From assembly GCF_015245355.1 (NCBI RefSeq), contig NZ_CP063311.1, positions 1,883,217 to 1,947,216 of the forward strand: a stretch of DNA of 64,000 bases. The letters run 5' to 3'. Both the position numbers and the translations under genes were made by a program. The stretch is from Anabaenopsis elenkinii CCIBt3563 (GTDB taxonomy: Bacteria; Cyanobacteriota; Cyanobacteriia; Cyanobacteriales; Nostocaceae). The notes below the pieces were generated by a model. The model was not told the origin of the DNA and searched no databases. It saw only the letters and a list, made by a program, of their open reading frames with translations. Positions 1-8,703 of this stretch are shown here, piece after piece (within the stretch, counting starts at the first letter, position 1; each line of letters opens with the position of its first letter).

Positions 1-1034
1 AACCTTTGGAGGCGTGAAGGTACTACAGACTGACGTGGCGGGTCTTTAAGTTCGGGTAATGGTAAGGCCATGAAATACATGAGGTCTCGGAGTCCTAAAA
101 GACCATCAACCTCATAAAGATCATTTTCGGTTAACTCCAAGTCTTGCAGTAACCGAGAACGTATAGGCTCAGGGGTGTGGGATTTAATTTCTAGTCTGAC
201 AGTGGTTCCCCCCATCCGCCGTTTGCGTAGTTCTTGTTCTATGGCTAAGAGCAGGTCATCGGCTTCATCTTCTTCTAAAGCCAAATCAGCATCGCGGGTA
301 ATGCGGAAGGGGTGGTATTCTTGTATATTCATGCCTGGAAATAGAAACTCCAGATTATGGGCGATCGCCTGTTCTAGGGGTACACCCGTCCAGTGAGCAA
401 TTTCTCCGGTTTCAGCAATTCCTAACTCCGGCGGTATCGGCAAAAATCGCGGTAGGACACTGGGGACTTTTACCCGAGCAAAAAATTCTTCTTCGGTGTC
501 GGGATTTTGGACTACAACCGCTAAATTCAGGCTGAGATTAGAAATAAAGGGGAAAGGATGGCTAGGGTCAACAGCTAAGGGAGTGAGAACCGGAAAGATT
601 TGTTCTTCAAAGTAGTTATCTAAGTAAGTCCGTTGTTTTTGATTTAAGTTTATATAGTCTAGTATATGAATACCATGACTGGCTAGCAGAGGTTGTAGAA
701 CCTGTTGAAATTGTTGGTGCTGTCTTGTCACCTGGGGAGTGAGAGTTGATCGAATATCGTCTAGTTGTTGTTGCGGTGTGCGACCATCAGGAGTTAACTG
801 AGAAACTTTTGCTTCTACCTGTTGCTTTAAAGCTGCAACCCGCACCATAAAGAATTCGTCTAAGTTGGCGCTGAAGATGGCCAAAAATTTTAATCGTTCT
901 AGAAGAAGTGTCCGGGGGTCACAGGCCTCGTGCAGTACACGACTGTTAAATTCTAACCAGCTTAACTCGCGGTTAATGTAATATTGTGGATCGTTCAAAT
1001 CAATGGGATTAGCGCTCTTTTTTGATTTCGGCAT
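1..1034 (-). CDS. ppk1: Polyphosphate kinase 1, 3' end cut by window edge
   Basis: Reversible synthesis of inorganic polyphosphate from ATP. About 344 N-terminal residues are visible, reading from an ATG at 1034. The protein starts MPKSKKSANPIDLNDPQYY and carries the family N-terminal signature RELSWLEFNSRVLHEA, followed by ERLKFLAIFSANLDEFFMVR, which is typical of the PPK1 N and middle domains. The catalytic histidines lie in the C-terminal half, beyond the left edge, so activity cannot be judged. The gene is divergent from the sensor kinase at 1167, with 132 bp between them that must hold both promoters. Family assignment is secure; completeness is unknown. Confidence 0.93.
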   Translation of the reverse strand, partial: MPKSKKSANPIDLNDPQYYINRELSWLEFNSRVLHEACDPRTLLLERLKFLAIFSANLDEFFMVRVAALKQQVEAKVSQLTPDGRTPQQQLDDIRSTLTPQVTRQHQQFQQVLQPLLASHGIHILDYINLNQKQRTYLDNYFEEQIFPVLTPLAVDPSHPFPFISNLSLNLAVVVQNPDTEEEFFARVKVPSVLPRFLPIPPELGIAETGEIAHWTGVPLEQAIAHNLEFLFPGMNIQEYHPFRITRDADLALEEDEADDLLLAIEQELRKRRMGGTTVRLEIKSHTPEPIRSRLLQDLELTENDLYEVDGLLGLRDLMYFMALPLPELKDPPRQSVVPSRLQR

Positions 1035-1166
1035 AACGATCTCGGAGTAGGTAGATTAAGCTCTACATCTAGGGACAATAAATATATTAGATTAATTAGG
1101 GCATAAGTGAAACTATCTAGTTAGGGATAATTTCATATTCAAACAGAACTCTCTCCGCTTTGCCAA

Positions 1167-2600
1167 ATGTTTCAAGCTACTCGCCGCCGTCTTGCGCTCT
1201 GGTACACTGCCGTCACTGCAGTATTATTGTTGCTATTTGCCAGTGGTGTATATTTATATTTCCGCAATACATTAATTGAGCGCATTGATGATACCCTCAA
1301 TCACGTGGTGGAAATTGTCGAGCGATCGCTGGTGATTTCAACAGTGAATGGGGAGGCTGGACAATTTCAGATTAATGTAGAAGCCAGTTTTCGCGATAAT
1401 TCTATGACGGTGGAAGATGACCACATTGACCTAGAGTGGTTTAGTCCCACTGGTAAATTACTTTGGTCAACCCTATCATCACCTTTAAATGTTCCCATTC
1501 ATGGTCAGCATCTTGGTGAAACCGTCCGGGTAATTAAACAGGATATCTGGGGAGATGGGGAAACTCATAACTCTGTCGTCTTACTGCGACAAGTTACCCA
1601 GCGTGTAGAAAGAGGAAGACAAGTATTAGGATATTTGCGTGTTAGTCACCCATGGTTTGAAGTCACTAAACCTAGTCGCCAGTTAATTATTGATTTGGCT
1701 TTAGGTACTTGGTTTATGGTTTTGTCTGTAGCCGCAAGTGGCTGGTTTCTTTCAGGTAAAGCGATGGAACCGGTGGGGGAATCTTACCAACGTCTCAAAC
1801 AATTCACTGCTGACGCTTCTCACGAACTCCGAAGTCCCATTACTTTGATTCAAACTAATGTCCAAGTGGCCCTGGCTGATTTAGAACTGGCGGATTCACA
1901 AACTACGACCCTTGTCAACTATCGCCAACAGTTAAAAGTGGTGGAACGACTAACCCAGCGCTTGGGTAAGCTAGTCAATGATTTATTGTTTTTAGCCAGA
2001 CAAGACAGTGGGATCAGCAAAAATGTTTTTTCCTCTTGTCCTTTGGATGCTTTGCTGATGGAAGTAGTGGAAGAACAACAATTATTAGCTAGGGAAAAAA
2101 AAATTACTTTAACCTTAGACCTGATTGATCCCCCCAGTGGGGAAATCTCCCCAGAATTACTGGAAAATTGGTTTACATTTCCGGGTCAATGGGATCAACT
2201 CGTACAGCTGTTTACAAATTTGATTAGTAATGCGTTGCAATATACCCTATCTGAGGGACAGGTATCTGTACAGTTGTCCCGTATTGAGGGAAGCAATCGC
2301 GGTTCTAAACTTCGTCATGGCACAGCTGTATTACAAATTAAAGTTAGTGATACGGGAATTGGTATTCCCAGTGAAGCCTTACCCCGGTTATTTGACCGTT
2401 TTTATCGGGTAGATCCAGCACGCACCCATAAGACAGCAAGGACAAATACAGAAACTTCTACAGGTTCAGGATTGGGATTAGCGATCGCATCGGCGATTGT
2501 GGAACATCATCAAGGTCATCTTCAGGTTGAAAGCAATATTGGTAAAGGTACAACTTTTACTGTCACTTTACCGATTATTCTTATGAATCATCACTCATAA
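1167..2600 (+). CDS. Membrane sensor histidine kinase
   Basis: Two-component sensor. Residues about 9-32 and 173-196 are hydrophobic membrane segments flanking a sensor region of about 140 residues, presumably periplasmic. The phosphoacceptor box is FTADASHELRSP with His219. It is followed by an N-box (LFTNLISNALQYT), a G1 box (VSDTGIGIP), an F-box region (LFDRFYRVD) and a G2 box (TGSGLGLAIA), so HisKA and HATPase_c domains both look intact. The segment between the second membrane span and the H-box is only about 20 residues, too short for a full HAMP domain. No response regulator gene lies next to it in this window, and its stimulus cannot be inferred. The divergent ppk1 neighbour makes a phosphate or polyphosphate link possible but unsupported. 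Confidence 0.9.
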   Translation: MFQATRRRLALWYTAVTAVLLLLFASGVYLYFRNTLIERIDDTLNHVVEIVERSLVISTVNGEAGQFQINVEASFRDNSMTVEDDHIDLEWFSPTGKLLWSTLSSPLNVPIHGQHLGETVRVIKQDIWGDGETHNSVVLLRQVTQRVERGRQVLGYLRVSHPWFEVTKPSRQLIIDLALGTWFMVLSVAASGWFLSGKAMEPVGESYQRLKQFTADASHELRSPITLIQTNVQVALADLELADSQTTTLVNYRQQLKVVERLTQRLGKLVNDLLFLARQDSGISKNVFSSCPLDALLMEVVEEQQLLAREKKITLTLDLIDPPSGEISPELLENWFTFPGQWDQLVQLFTNLISNALQYTLSEGQVSVQLSRIEGSNRGSKLRHGTAVLQIKVSDTGIGIPSEALPRLFDRFYRVDPARTHKTARTNTETSTGSGLGLAIASAIVEHHQGHLQVESNIGKGTTFTVTLPIILMNHHS

Positions 2601-2815
2601 ATGGTTAATGTATTTTGTCTGCCAAACCTCAACCTTGACCCCCAATTATTAATTATTTAATTACATCATACCTGAGATTTAAATAATGTTCTAATTTGAT
2701 TTTTTTTCCTATTCTCTAGTTAGATTAAAATATTTAACTTAGTTGTTAACTTGAAATCATTCATTGTTTGCCAATATTTTTTTTTAAAAAATGCATAATT
2801 TTTTAGGAGCTAATT

Positions 2816-3637
2816 ATGACTAAAAACTCCCGAAAAATTCGCAATTATGCTCGATTTTTCGGCGTTATTTGCGGTGGCTTCCTGATTGGTGGATCCCTGA
2901 TTTCTCCCCGGGTAGTAGCACAGCAAGGAACTTCCCCGCTTAACCCTTGTCCTAGTATTTACTACGAAGAACCACACAACAGCCGGGTTGTAGTCCCAGA
3001 GGGATGTCCTCCTAATGACTTTACCCGGGAACTACAAGCCCAAGGGCGGCTTCCCGTTGTCCCTCCTACGGTTCCACCTAGTCAAATACCGCTAGGTGTG
3101 GGCGGCGAAGCACCAGATTCAGATACTTTAGCACTGAATCCTTGCCCTAGTATTTATTACGAAGAACCATATAATAGTAGAAATGTTGTACCTCCGGGAT
3201 GTCCACCAAATGCTATAACAGAAGAACTTTTAGCACGGGGTATTCCCCCGGAGTCAGCTGTACTGGCCCGTCCACCAATGATCGCTATTGAAGCACCCCC
3301 ACCAGAAGAGCAACAACCGCCCAGCGCCGAGATTACTCTGGCTAATGGTATGGTAGAGATCACATTGGTTAATGATACTGGGGCCAATATTACTTACGAG
3401 GTAATTGGCGATACTCCACCGCGATCGCTGGAAGGTAAATCAGATGTAACACTAGAAGATTTACAAGCGCCAGTGACAGTAACATTTTTCCGCGAGGATG
3501 GGGGACTATTAGAAGTAACACCTCAACCATCCAGGAAAGCAGGCGTAATGCAGCTGACATTTAATGAAACTACAGATTTAGGAGAAGATAAGAATACAGT
3601 GCGGATTCAAGATGATGGTACTGTACTTTTGAATTAA
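2816..3637 (+). CDS. Exported protein with duplicated Cys-pair repeat
   Basis: Not recognised as a named family. The start is set by AGGAG at 2805-2809, six bases before the ATG. Residues 1-35 form a signal peptide (basic start, hydrophobic FGVICGGFLIGGSLI, then AQQ), so it is probably exported. Residues 42-77 and 107-142 are two copies of a 36-residue unit, LNPCPSIYYEEP then NSRxVVPxGCPPN, each with two Cys 19 residues apart (45/64 and 110/129). A Pro-rich linker separates the copies and another follows. The last 100 residues (from about 170) look like a beta-rich domain (VEITLVNDTGANITYEVIG). The Cys pairs could form disulfides or bind a ligand; function is unknown. Confidence 0.8.
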   Translation: MTKNSRKIRNYARFFGVICGGFLIGGSLISPRVVAQQGTSPLNPCPSIYYEEPHNSRVVVPEGCPPNDFTRELQAQGRLPVVPPTVPPSQIPLGVGGEAPDSDTLALNPCPSIYYEEPYNSRNVVPPGCPPNAITEELLARGIPPESAVLARPPMIAIEAPPPEEQQPPSAEITLANGMVEITLVNDTGANITYEVIGDTPPRSLEGKSDVTLEDLQAPVTVTFFREDGGLLEVTPQPSRKAGVMQLTFNETTDLGEDKNTVRIQDDGTVLLN

Positions 3638-3717
3638 ACCAGTGATTTCGGGATGCTAGGCTTTTTTAGTGAAATGTGGCGAACCTGAGCATATTGAAGG
3701 TCTCCCTACCAAAAAAC

Positions 3718-3759
3718 GCGCACAGTGCCCCTGGTTTCTAACTATGGGGCACTGTGCGC
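3718..3759 (+). repeat. Perfect 14-bp hairpin at left end of tnpB element
   Basis: Arms at 3718-3731 and 3746-3759 are exact reverse complements around a 14-nt loop. A second hairpin (GCGAC, TTGG loop, GTCGC) follows at 3762-3775. Subterminal hairpins at the left end are a known feature of IS200/IS605-type elements. The first could also act as a terminator for the gene ending at 3637, though no T-run follows. Confidence 0.7.
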
Positions 3760-3833
3760 TAGCGACTTGGGTCGCATTCCTAAAAATCGTCTGAAAAAAT
3801 ATTAGCCTCAAGGTATAATCTTACTAGGAGGTA

Positions 3834-5024
3834 ATGCAAGTGTTTAATCTGACTTACGAATTTAAGCTCAAACCAACTCAAAAACAAATAGCAATATTTG
3901 AAGAATGGTTAGAAACCCATCGACGGGTTTACAATCATGCTTTGGCAGAGCGTAAAGACTGGTATCGGTCTCGTAGTTGCCAGGTAAATGCTTGCAGCAT
4001 TCATAGTTGTTATATCATCCCTGCTGATGCGCCTCGTCCCACATTTGCAAGTCAATGTAAGTCTCTGACTGTTGCACGTAAGGAAAATGAGTATTTAAAA
4101 CGTGTTAATGCTCAATCTTTGCAGCAAACATTAAGACGACTAGAAAAAGCTTTTGTCAGTATGTGGGAACAGAATCATGGGTTTCCAAGATTTAAGAAAA
4201 AGGGGCGAATACGTTCTTTTTCCTTTTCTCAATTAGGAGTAAATCCATTAACCAATAGGTATGTAAAATTACCTGTAATTGGGTTGGTCAAAGTGCGTCA
4301 ATCCCGCTCAATTCCAGATGGAGGCGTAATTAAACAGGCGCGTGTAGTTAAGCGTGCCTCTGGGTTGTACGTAATGTTAACAGTACAGTGGGATGTATCC
4401 GTACCCCAACCTCTGCCACATGGGGAACCAGTAGGAATAGATGTCGGTCTAACAAATTTTATAGCAACTTCTCATGGTCTTTTAATCAAACGTCCGAGAT
4501 TTTTTGGAGATGCGGAACGCAAGCTGAAATTGCTGCAACAGCGTGTTGCCAAAAAACGGTTAGGCTCGAACAATTGGCACAAAGCACAAAAGAAAGTTGC
4601 TAAATTACATGAGTACGTTGCTAATTGTCGTCAAGATTGGCACAGAAAGTTGTCTCATCAAATCTGTGACAACGCGGGGATGGTGTTTGTGGAAGATTTA
4701 AATTTAGTTGGCTTATCCCGTTCAATCCTAGGTAAACATTGCTTGGATGCTGGATTTGGTCAGTTTTTTAATATCCTTCAACAAACCTGTTTGAAGCGCG
4801 ATGTCTATTTTCAAAAGGTAGACTCACGTAAAACCAGCCAAATCTGCCCTAATTGTGGAGTTGAGACTGGTAAGAAAGAACTGTCAGAGCGTACTCATGT
4901 TTGTTCAAATTGCGGGTATACAACAGATAGAGATGTTGCAGCCGCTCAGGTAGTCGCTATACGTGGACTTGCAGCCGTGGGGCACACGGTCAAGATGCTT
5001 GCAGTTAGCGGAGCGGCGCGTTAG
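3834..5024 (+). CDS. tnpB: TnpB RNA-guided nuclease, IS605 family
   Basis: TnpB-type nuclease of 396 residues, the family's usual length. Known members cut DNA guided by an RNA from the element's right end. The RuvC acidic residues are all present: Asp203 in GIDVG, Glu287 in VFVEDLN, and the DRD of TTDRDVAAA (365-367). The zinc ribbon is intact, with CPNC at 338-341 and CSNC at 357-360. No stops or frameshifts are seen, so the protein looks functional. The ATG at 3834 is only 2 nt from AGGAGG (3826-3831). An in-frame GTG at 3840 has better spacing (8 nt) and may be the true start. The 3' end of the gene runs into the guide-RNA scaffold. Confidence 0.93.
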   Translation: MQVFNLTYEFKLKPTQKQIAIFEEWLETHRRVYNHALAERKDWYRSRSCQVNACSIHSCYIIPADAPRPTFASQCKSLTVARKENEYLKRVNAQSLQQTLRRLEKAFVSMWEQNHGFPRFKKKGRIRSFSFSQLGVNPLTNRYVKLPVIGLVKVRQSRSIPDGGVIKQARVVKRASGLYVMLTVQWDVSVPQPLPHGEPVGIDVGLTNFIATSHGLLIKRPRFFGDAERKLKLLQQRVAKKRLGSNNWHKAQKKVAKLHEYVANCRQDWHRKLSHQICDNAGMVFVEDLNLVGLSRSILGKHCLDAGFGQFFNILQQTCLKRDVYFQKVDSRKTSQICPNCGVETGKKELSERTHVCSNCGYTTDRDVAAAQVVAIRGLAAVGHTVKMLAVSGAAR

Positions 5025-5092
5025 CGCGGGTAAATTCATTGGAGTCCCCGTGAAGCAAGAATCCCCCGGCTTCTAGCCGTGGGGAGTGTCAA
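4960..5092 (+). ncRNA. Putative right-end (omega/reRNA) guide RNA scaffold
   Basis: Downstream of and overlapping the tnpB 3' end is a GC-rich segment. It contains GGAGTCCCCGTGAAG (5041-5055) and a hairpin with arms CCCCCGGCT (5063-5071) and AGCCGTGGGG (5075-5084), ending GTCAA at 5092. This matches the layout of TnpB-associated right-end RNAs, whose guide would be the roughly 16-20 nt that follow (from 5093). The 5' boundary is not visible and is only estimated. Expression is inferred. Confidence 0.6.
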
Positions 5093-5213
5093 GAGTGAAC
5101 AATATGGAATTTTGCGTCCATGATCGCAGCTGATAAACTAGAAGGTAAGACTTAAACTTAGTTCTCAGCGAGAATAATATAAGCCACTCCCTTATATAAT
5201 CTTTGGTTTATTC

Positions 5214-5810
5214 ATGGTTATAGTAGTTAACGTGATGCCTTTCTTGTTCGCCCCTCTGACTTTCGGCTCTTTTTTGTCTTCTGTGCCTTTGGATAGCTTA
5301 TTTTCCACCCAAGGCATTATGGTGATGTTACTGGCTGCTTATGCTGGCGCTATGTGGATGTTTCTGACTAGTGCGCCAAAAGTACACACTATTATGGTGT
5401 CTGACTTAGAAATTGCTCGACAGTTTTATGAAGGGTTGCTAGATTTGCCAGCTGCAGAAGTACCTTTACACTATTACTACAACTACGAACAAACTCTAGG
5501 TACAACTGGTATTGACCCGTTGTATATGTCTACTAGCCCCAGCTGGTCTAACAAGATGATGAACAATGCTAATGATGGACTGTGGTATCAAATGAAGAAA
5601 AATACTCAGTTACACGTTATTAGGGGGGCTAGTTTGGGTAATAAAAATCAGCAGCGTCATGTTTGTTTTGACCGCGATTGCTTGGACATGATTTTACTGC
5701 GGGTTGAAATGCGCGGTTTAAAGTTTAAGATTCGCAACCAAAAGCCCATAAATTTTTTAGTTAAGGACTATGAGGGCCGGGTGATTGAAATAGCGGAAGT
5801 AGCAAATTAA
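5214..5810 (+). CDS. Membrane-anchored glyoxalase/VOC-like protein
   Basis: Function unproven. Residues about 34-53 form one membrane segment (IMVMLLAAYAGAMWMFL). The C-terminal part starts KVHTIMVSDLEIARQFYEGL, the typical opening of a vicinal-oxygen-chelate (glyoxalase-like) module: a beta strand, then a helix with FYEGLL. It ends with the second-half pattern IRNQKPINFLVKDYEGRVIEI, as in VOC proteins. An alternative start at Met8, or further inside, would still leave the membrane anchor. Metal ligands cannot be assigned with confidence. It converges with lysS across hairpins at 5853-5891. Confidence 0.75.
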   Translation: MVIVVNVMPFLFAPLTFGSFLSSVPLDSLFSTQGIMVMLLAAYAGAMWMFLTSAPKVHTIMVSDLEIARQFYEGLLDLPAAEVPLHYYYNYEQTLGTTGIDPLYMSTSPSWSNKMMNNANDGLWYQMKKNTQLHVIRGASLGNKNQQRHVCFDRDCLDMILLRVEMRGLKFKIRNQKPINFLVKDYEGRVIEIAEVAN

Positions 5811-5852
5811 TGTCAGCCGCCCCATCCCCTTGTGGGTGGAGCAGTTGAATGT

Positions 5853-5891
5853 AGCAAAATTGATTTTGCTGACCCTACCTTATAGGTAGGG
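5853..5891. terminator. Two adjacent hairpins between converging genes
   Basis: AGCAAAA (5853-5859) pairs with TTTTGCT (5864-5870), and CCCTACCT (5873-5880) pairs with AGGTAGGG (5884-5891). They sit between the ends of the VOC-like gene (5810) and lysS (5912), which suits bidirectional termination. No long T-run follows. Confidence 0.5.
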
Positions 5892-5911
5892 ACTGCGATC
5901 AACATTTTTGT

Positions 5912-7438
5912 TCAATTGCTCGAATTTGGTGATGATTCTGATTTCTCTGGCTTCAGTAGCGGGAAGGCGATCGCATCCCGAATACTGGCACAATCAGTTA
6001 GTAACATGACTAACCTATCAATACCAATGCCTAAACCACCCGTAGGGGGCATTCCATATTCTAAAGCTGTAAGAAAATCTTCATCTACACCTTGGGCTTC
6101 TAAATTACCAGCTGCTTTTAACGCTGCTTGAGCCTCTAAACGTTCTCTTTGGTCTATGGGATCTGTAAGTTCCGAGAAACTGTTAGCAGTCTCACGCCCC
6201 ACGATAAATAACTCAAATCGTTCTACCAAACCCGGACGAGAACGATGGGGTTTAGCTAGGGGCGAAATTTCTACGGGATAATCGATGACAAAGGTAGGCT
6301 GAATTAATTTTTCTTCTATTTTTTGTTCAAAGACTTCGTTCAAAAGTTTACCGATGGTTGCTACATCTTCTATACCTTGAAGCCCCGCATTTTTACTTGC
6401 CGCTTTAGCTTCCTCCAATGTAGAGAAAGAATTAAAATCTAGCCCCGTATATTGTTTAACTAAATCATGCATCGTCACCCGTCGCCACGGTGGTGATAAA
6501 TCTATTTGTTTTCCTTGGTAGGTAATTTGCAGTGTACCGAGTACCTCTTGGGCTACAGTGGTAATAATTCCCTCTGTGAGGGACATCATATCATTGTAGT
6601 CGGCGTAGGCTTGGTAAACCTCAATTGAAGTAAATTCAGGATTGTGACGGGTTGATACTCCCTCGTTGCGAAAAATGCGCCCTAATTCAAATACCTTTTC
6701 AAAACCACCGACAATCAACCGCTTTAAATGAAGTTCTGTAGCAATTCGCAGGTACAACTCCATTTCTAAGGTGTTGTGGTAAGTGATGAAGGGACGCGCA
6801 TCAGCACCGCCGGCCTCACTTTGTAAAACAGGAGTTTCAATTTCTAGAAAATCCCGTTCTTCTAAATAGCGGCGAATTCCCGCAGTAATTTGGGCCCGAC
6901 GGCGGAAGGTTTGGCGCACTTCGGGGTTAACAATTAAATCTACATAGCGTTGACGGTAGCGTTTAGCAACATCGGTTAAACCATGCCACTTGTCCGGTAG
7001 GGGTAACAGAGACTTTGTAAGAATGGTGTATTCTTTAACATAGACAGATAATTCGCCCTTTTCAGTCCGTTTAATAGTACCTTTGGCTCCCAGAATATCA
7101 CCTGCATCTGTAAGTTGTTTGAGGTGGGTGAAGGCTTCGCCATCAATATCTGCCATCCATTCTTGGATGCGACTTTTTTCGAGATAAAGTTGAATAGCGC
7201 CGGTTTCATCTTGGAGGGTGAAGAAAGCCAGTTTACCGAACACCCGACGTGCCATAATACGTCCAGCAACGGCAACATCTAAATCAACTTCTTCACCAGT
7301 GGGTAAGTCGGCAAATTTGGCTTGTAATTCTGCTGTGTGATGGCTAGATTGCCAACGATAGGCGTAGGGGTTAGATCCTAGCTGCTTGAGTTGGTTGACT
7401 TTTTCCAGCCTGGCGGCACGGATATCTTCTTCGGACAT
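5912..7438 (-). CDS. lysS: Lysyl-tRNA synthetase, class II
   Basis: Charges tRNA-Lys with lysine in the cytoplasm. At 508 residues it has the usual class II LysRS length. An N-terminal OB-fold anticodon-binding domain (around [21 protein letters not shown]) precedes a class II catalytic core. Motif 2 is [20 protein letters not shown] and motif 3 is [13 protein letters not shown]. The ATG at 7436-7438 gives a normal N-terminus ([20 protein letters not shown]). It is monocistronic as far as can be seen. Confidence 0.97.
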   Translation of the reverse strand: MSEEDIRAARLEKVNQLKQLGSNPYAYRWQSSHHTAELQAKFADLPTGEEVDLDVAVAGRIMARRVFGKLAFFTLQDETGAIQLYLEKSRIQEWMADIDGEAFTHLKQLTDAGDILGAKGTIKRTEKGELSVYVKEYTILTKSLLPLPDKWHGLTDVAKRYRQRYVDLIVNPEVRQTFRRRAQITAGIRRYLEERDFLEIETPVLQSEAGGADARPFITYHNTLEMELYLRIATELHLKRLIVGGFEKVFELGRIFRNEGVSTRHNPEFTSIEVYQAYADYNDMMSLTEGIITTVAQEVLGTLQITYQGKQIDLSPPWRRVTMHDLVKQYTGLDFNSFSTLEEAKAASKNAGLQGIEDVATIGKLLNEVFEQKIEEKLIQPTFVIDYPVEISPLAKPHRSRPGLVERFELFIVGRETANSFSELTDPIDQRERLEAQAALKAAGNLEAQGVDEDFLTALEYGMPPTGGLGIGIDRLVMLLTDCASIRDAIAFPLLKPEKSESSPNSSN

Positions 7439-7632
7439 GGTAAGGGACTAAATAGGGCAAGATATATTATAGATGTTGGAAAAGTTTACAGTCATAGATA
7501 TTTTGTGAAATTGGCCGATCTTAAGCAGAACGGGTGAGTCAAAACTAACTATTATTGCTTTGGCAATAACTTGCTAGAGGGCTTCTATATAACCTCTCTA
7601 TATTTTTGTTGGTCAGATGTTCGATGAAAAGT

Positions 7633-8076
7633 TTAATCTTGCCGTATCTCCAGGGAATAGCGGGATGAAATGGCCTGCATTTTCAGATTAGCCAACTCCA
7701 AAATGGTATCGATTAGTTCTTTTTGTTCTGATGGTAAATTCAGTTTTTTTAAACCCTGATTTATGTTGTCACCAGAGCGCATATTTTCTGCCAGTTTGGC
7801 TCGCTGGGATGTATTTAATACTGCGCCTATGTCTCTATTTCTCCTCTGACGCGCAGCCTGGAGTTGTTGTTGCTGCTGTGGTGTGTTCATAGAGTGTGTC
7901 CCAATGTTAGTATCCCAAAATAAGCTATAGTCAGTATTTTTTTGGCTTTGGGCAATAATGATACTAGGGATAGAGTTGATGTGAACAGGTTCAGCCAAGG
8001 CAATTCCCGGAATTAAGATCACATAGGCGCAAATACTGGCGAGTATTGATATTCGTTTTATAAGGTGAACTGCCAT
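7633..8076 (-). CDS. Small exported protein, weak Spy/CpxP-like helical region
   Basis: This 147-residue protein has a clear signal peptide (MAVHLIKRISILASICAYVILIPGIALA, cut near residue 28). The mature part has a Gln-rich stretch (PQQQQQLQAARQRRNRD) and a helical segment LNTSQRAKLAENMRSG. That segment faintly resembles the LTxxQ repeats of periplasmic Spy/CpxP proteins. The match is too weak for a functional call. It lies 194 bp from the lysS start on the same strand, so probably a separate transcript. Confidence 0.65.
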   Translation of the reverse strand: MAVHLIKRISILASICAYVILIPGIALAEPVHINSIPSIIIAQSQKNTDYSLFWDTNIGTHSMNTPQQQQQLQAARQRRNRDIGAVLNTSQRAKLAENMRSGDNINQGLKKLNLPSEQKELIDTILELANLKMQAISSRYSLEIRQD

Positions 8077-8703
8077 ATTGAGAAAAATGCTTACTTCAAA
8101 TAATCAATGATTAACCGCCAATAAACAGGCCATGAATGCCAATGAAATTTACTGGTGTCAAAGGTCTAATTTTAATAGTGAGGTATATCTCGGCAATTTT
8201 CAAGTCATAATTCTTGAGTTCTGCTGCTTGGTAATCATTTGCCCTAAGACAGAAGTAGCACTTATCCCTACCCAATATCGCTACTTTTCTTAAAAAACTA
8301 GCTGCAACCTTCGCAACAAGTCAAGCTATATAATATTCAATGTGGCTAAAGCCACGTACTCGCTCCACTGCGACTGAAGTCGGTACCGACTTATCCCCAT
8401 GTCTCAAGCCATTGGCTCAGGTCTGGTTTTATGGTCAGGCTTCCTCTGGTTGGCGGTCGAGTCGATCTCCCATAGCTTGGGTGGGGTAGCCATAGGCTAG
8501 GCTGAAGGTTCCCTGGTCAGTTGGCATAATTTAGGTAATTATTAACTAGTAATGTCTAGAGGTGATAGCTCGCGTTTCTACAACTAATGACAAGATAATA
8601 GAAATGGGGCGATAAGAATTAGCTAAGTCCGCACGCAACCTCTCACGTAACGCGAAGCGGAAGTGATGAGGTGAAAAATCACTTTGTATGGGATTAAAAG
8701 CTT
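8077..8703. other. Repeat-bearing intergenic spacer (627 bp)
   Basis: No credible gene. It holds several palindromes: GTGGCT/AGCCAC at 8342-8355, a perfect 16-bp palindrome AAGTCGGTACCGACTT at 8377-8392, and a copy of the TAGC-TGGCGTAGCCA repeat family at 8471-8500. A small reading frame on the minus strand (8546-8806) overlaps the start of the next gene and has no family features; I treat it as spurious. Confidence 0.6.

Larger units (their letters stand above)
3698..5092 (+). mobile_element. IS605/IS1341-type element carrying only tnpB
   Basis: The element consists of a tnpB gene preceded by strong hairpins (3718-3775) and followed by a right-end hairpin with the sequence pattern typical of this group. 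No tnpA (Y1 transposase) is present, so it would need one in trans to move. The right boundary is placed after GTCAA at 5088-5092, by analogy with related right ends. The left boundary is an estimate: a TTGA at 3694-3697 would serve as the transposon-adjacent motif. The element sits between two unrelated genes. Confidence in the element type is high, in exact ends moderate to low. Confidence 0.75.
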
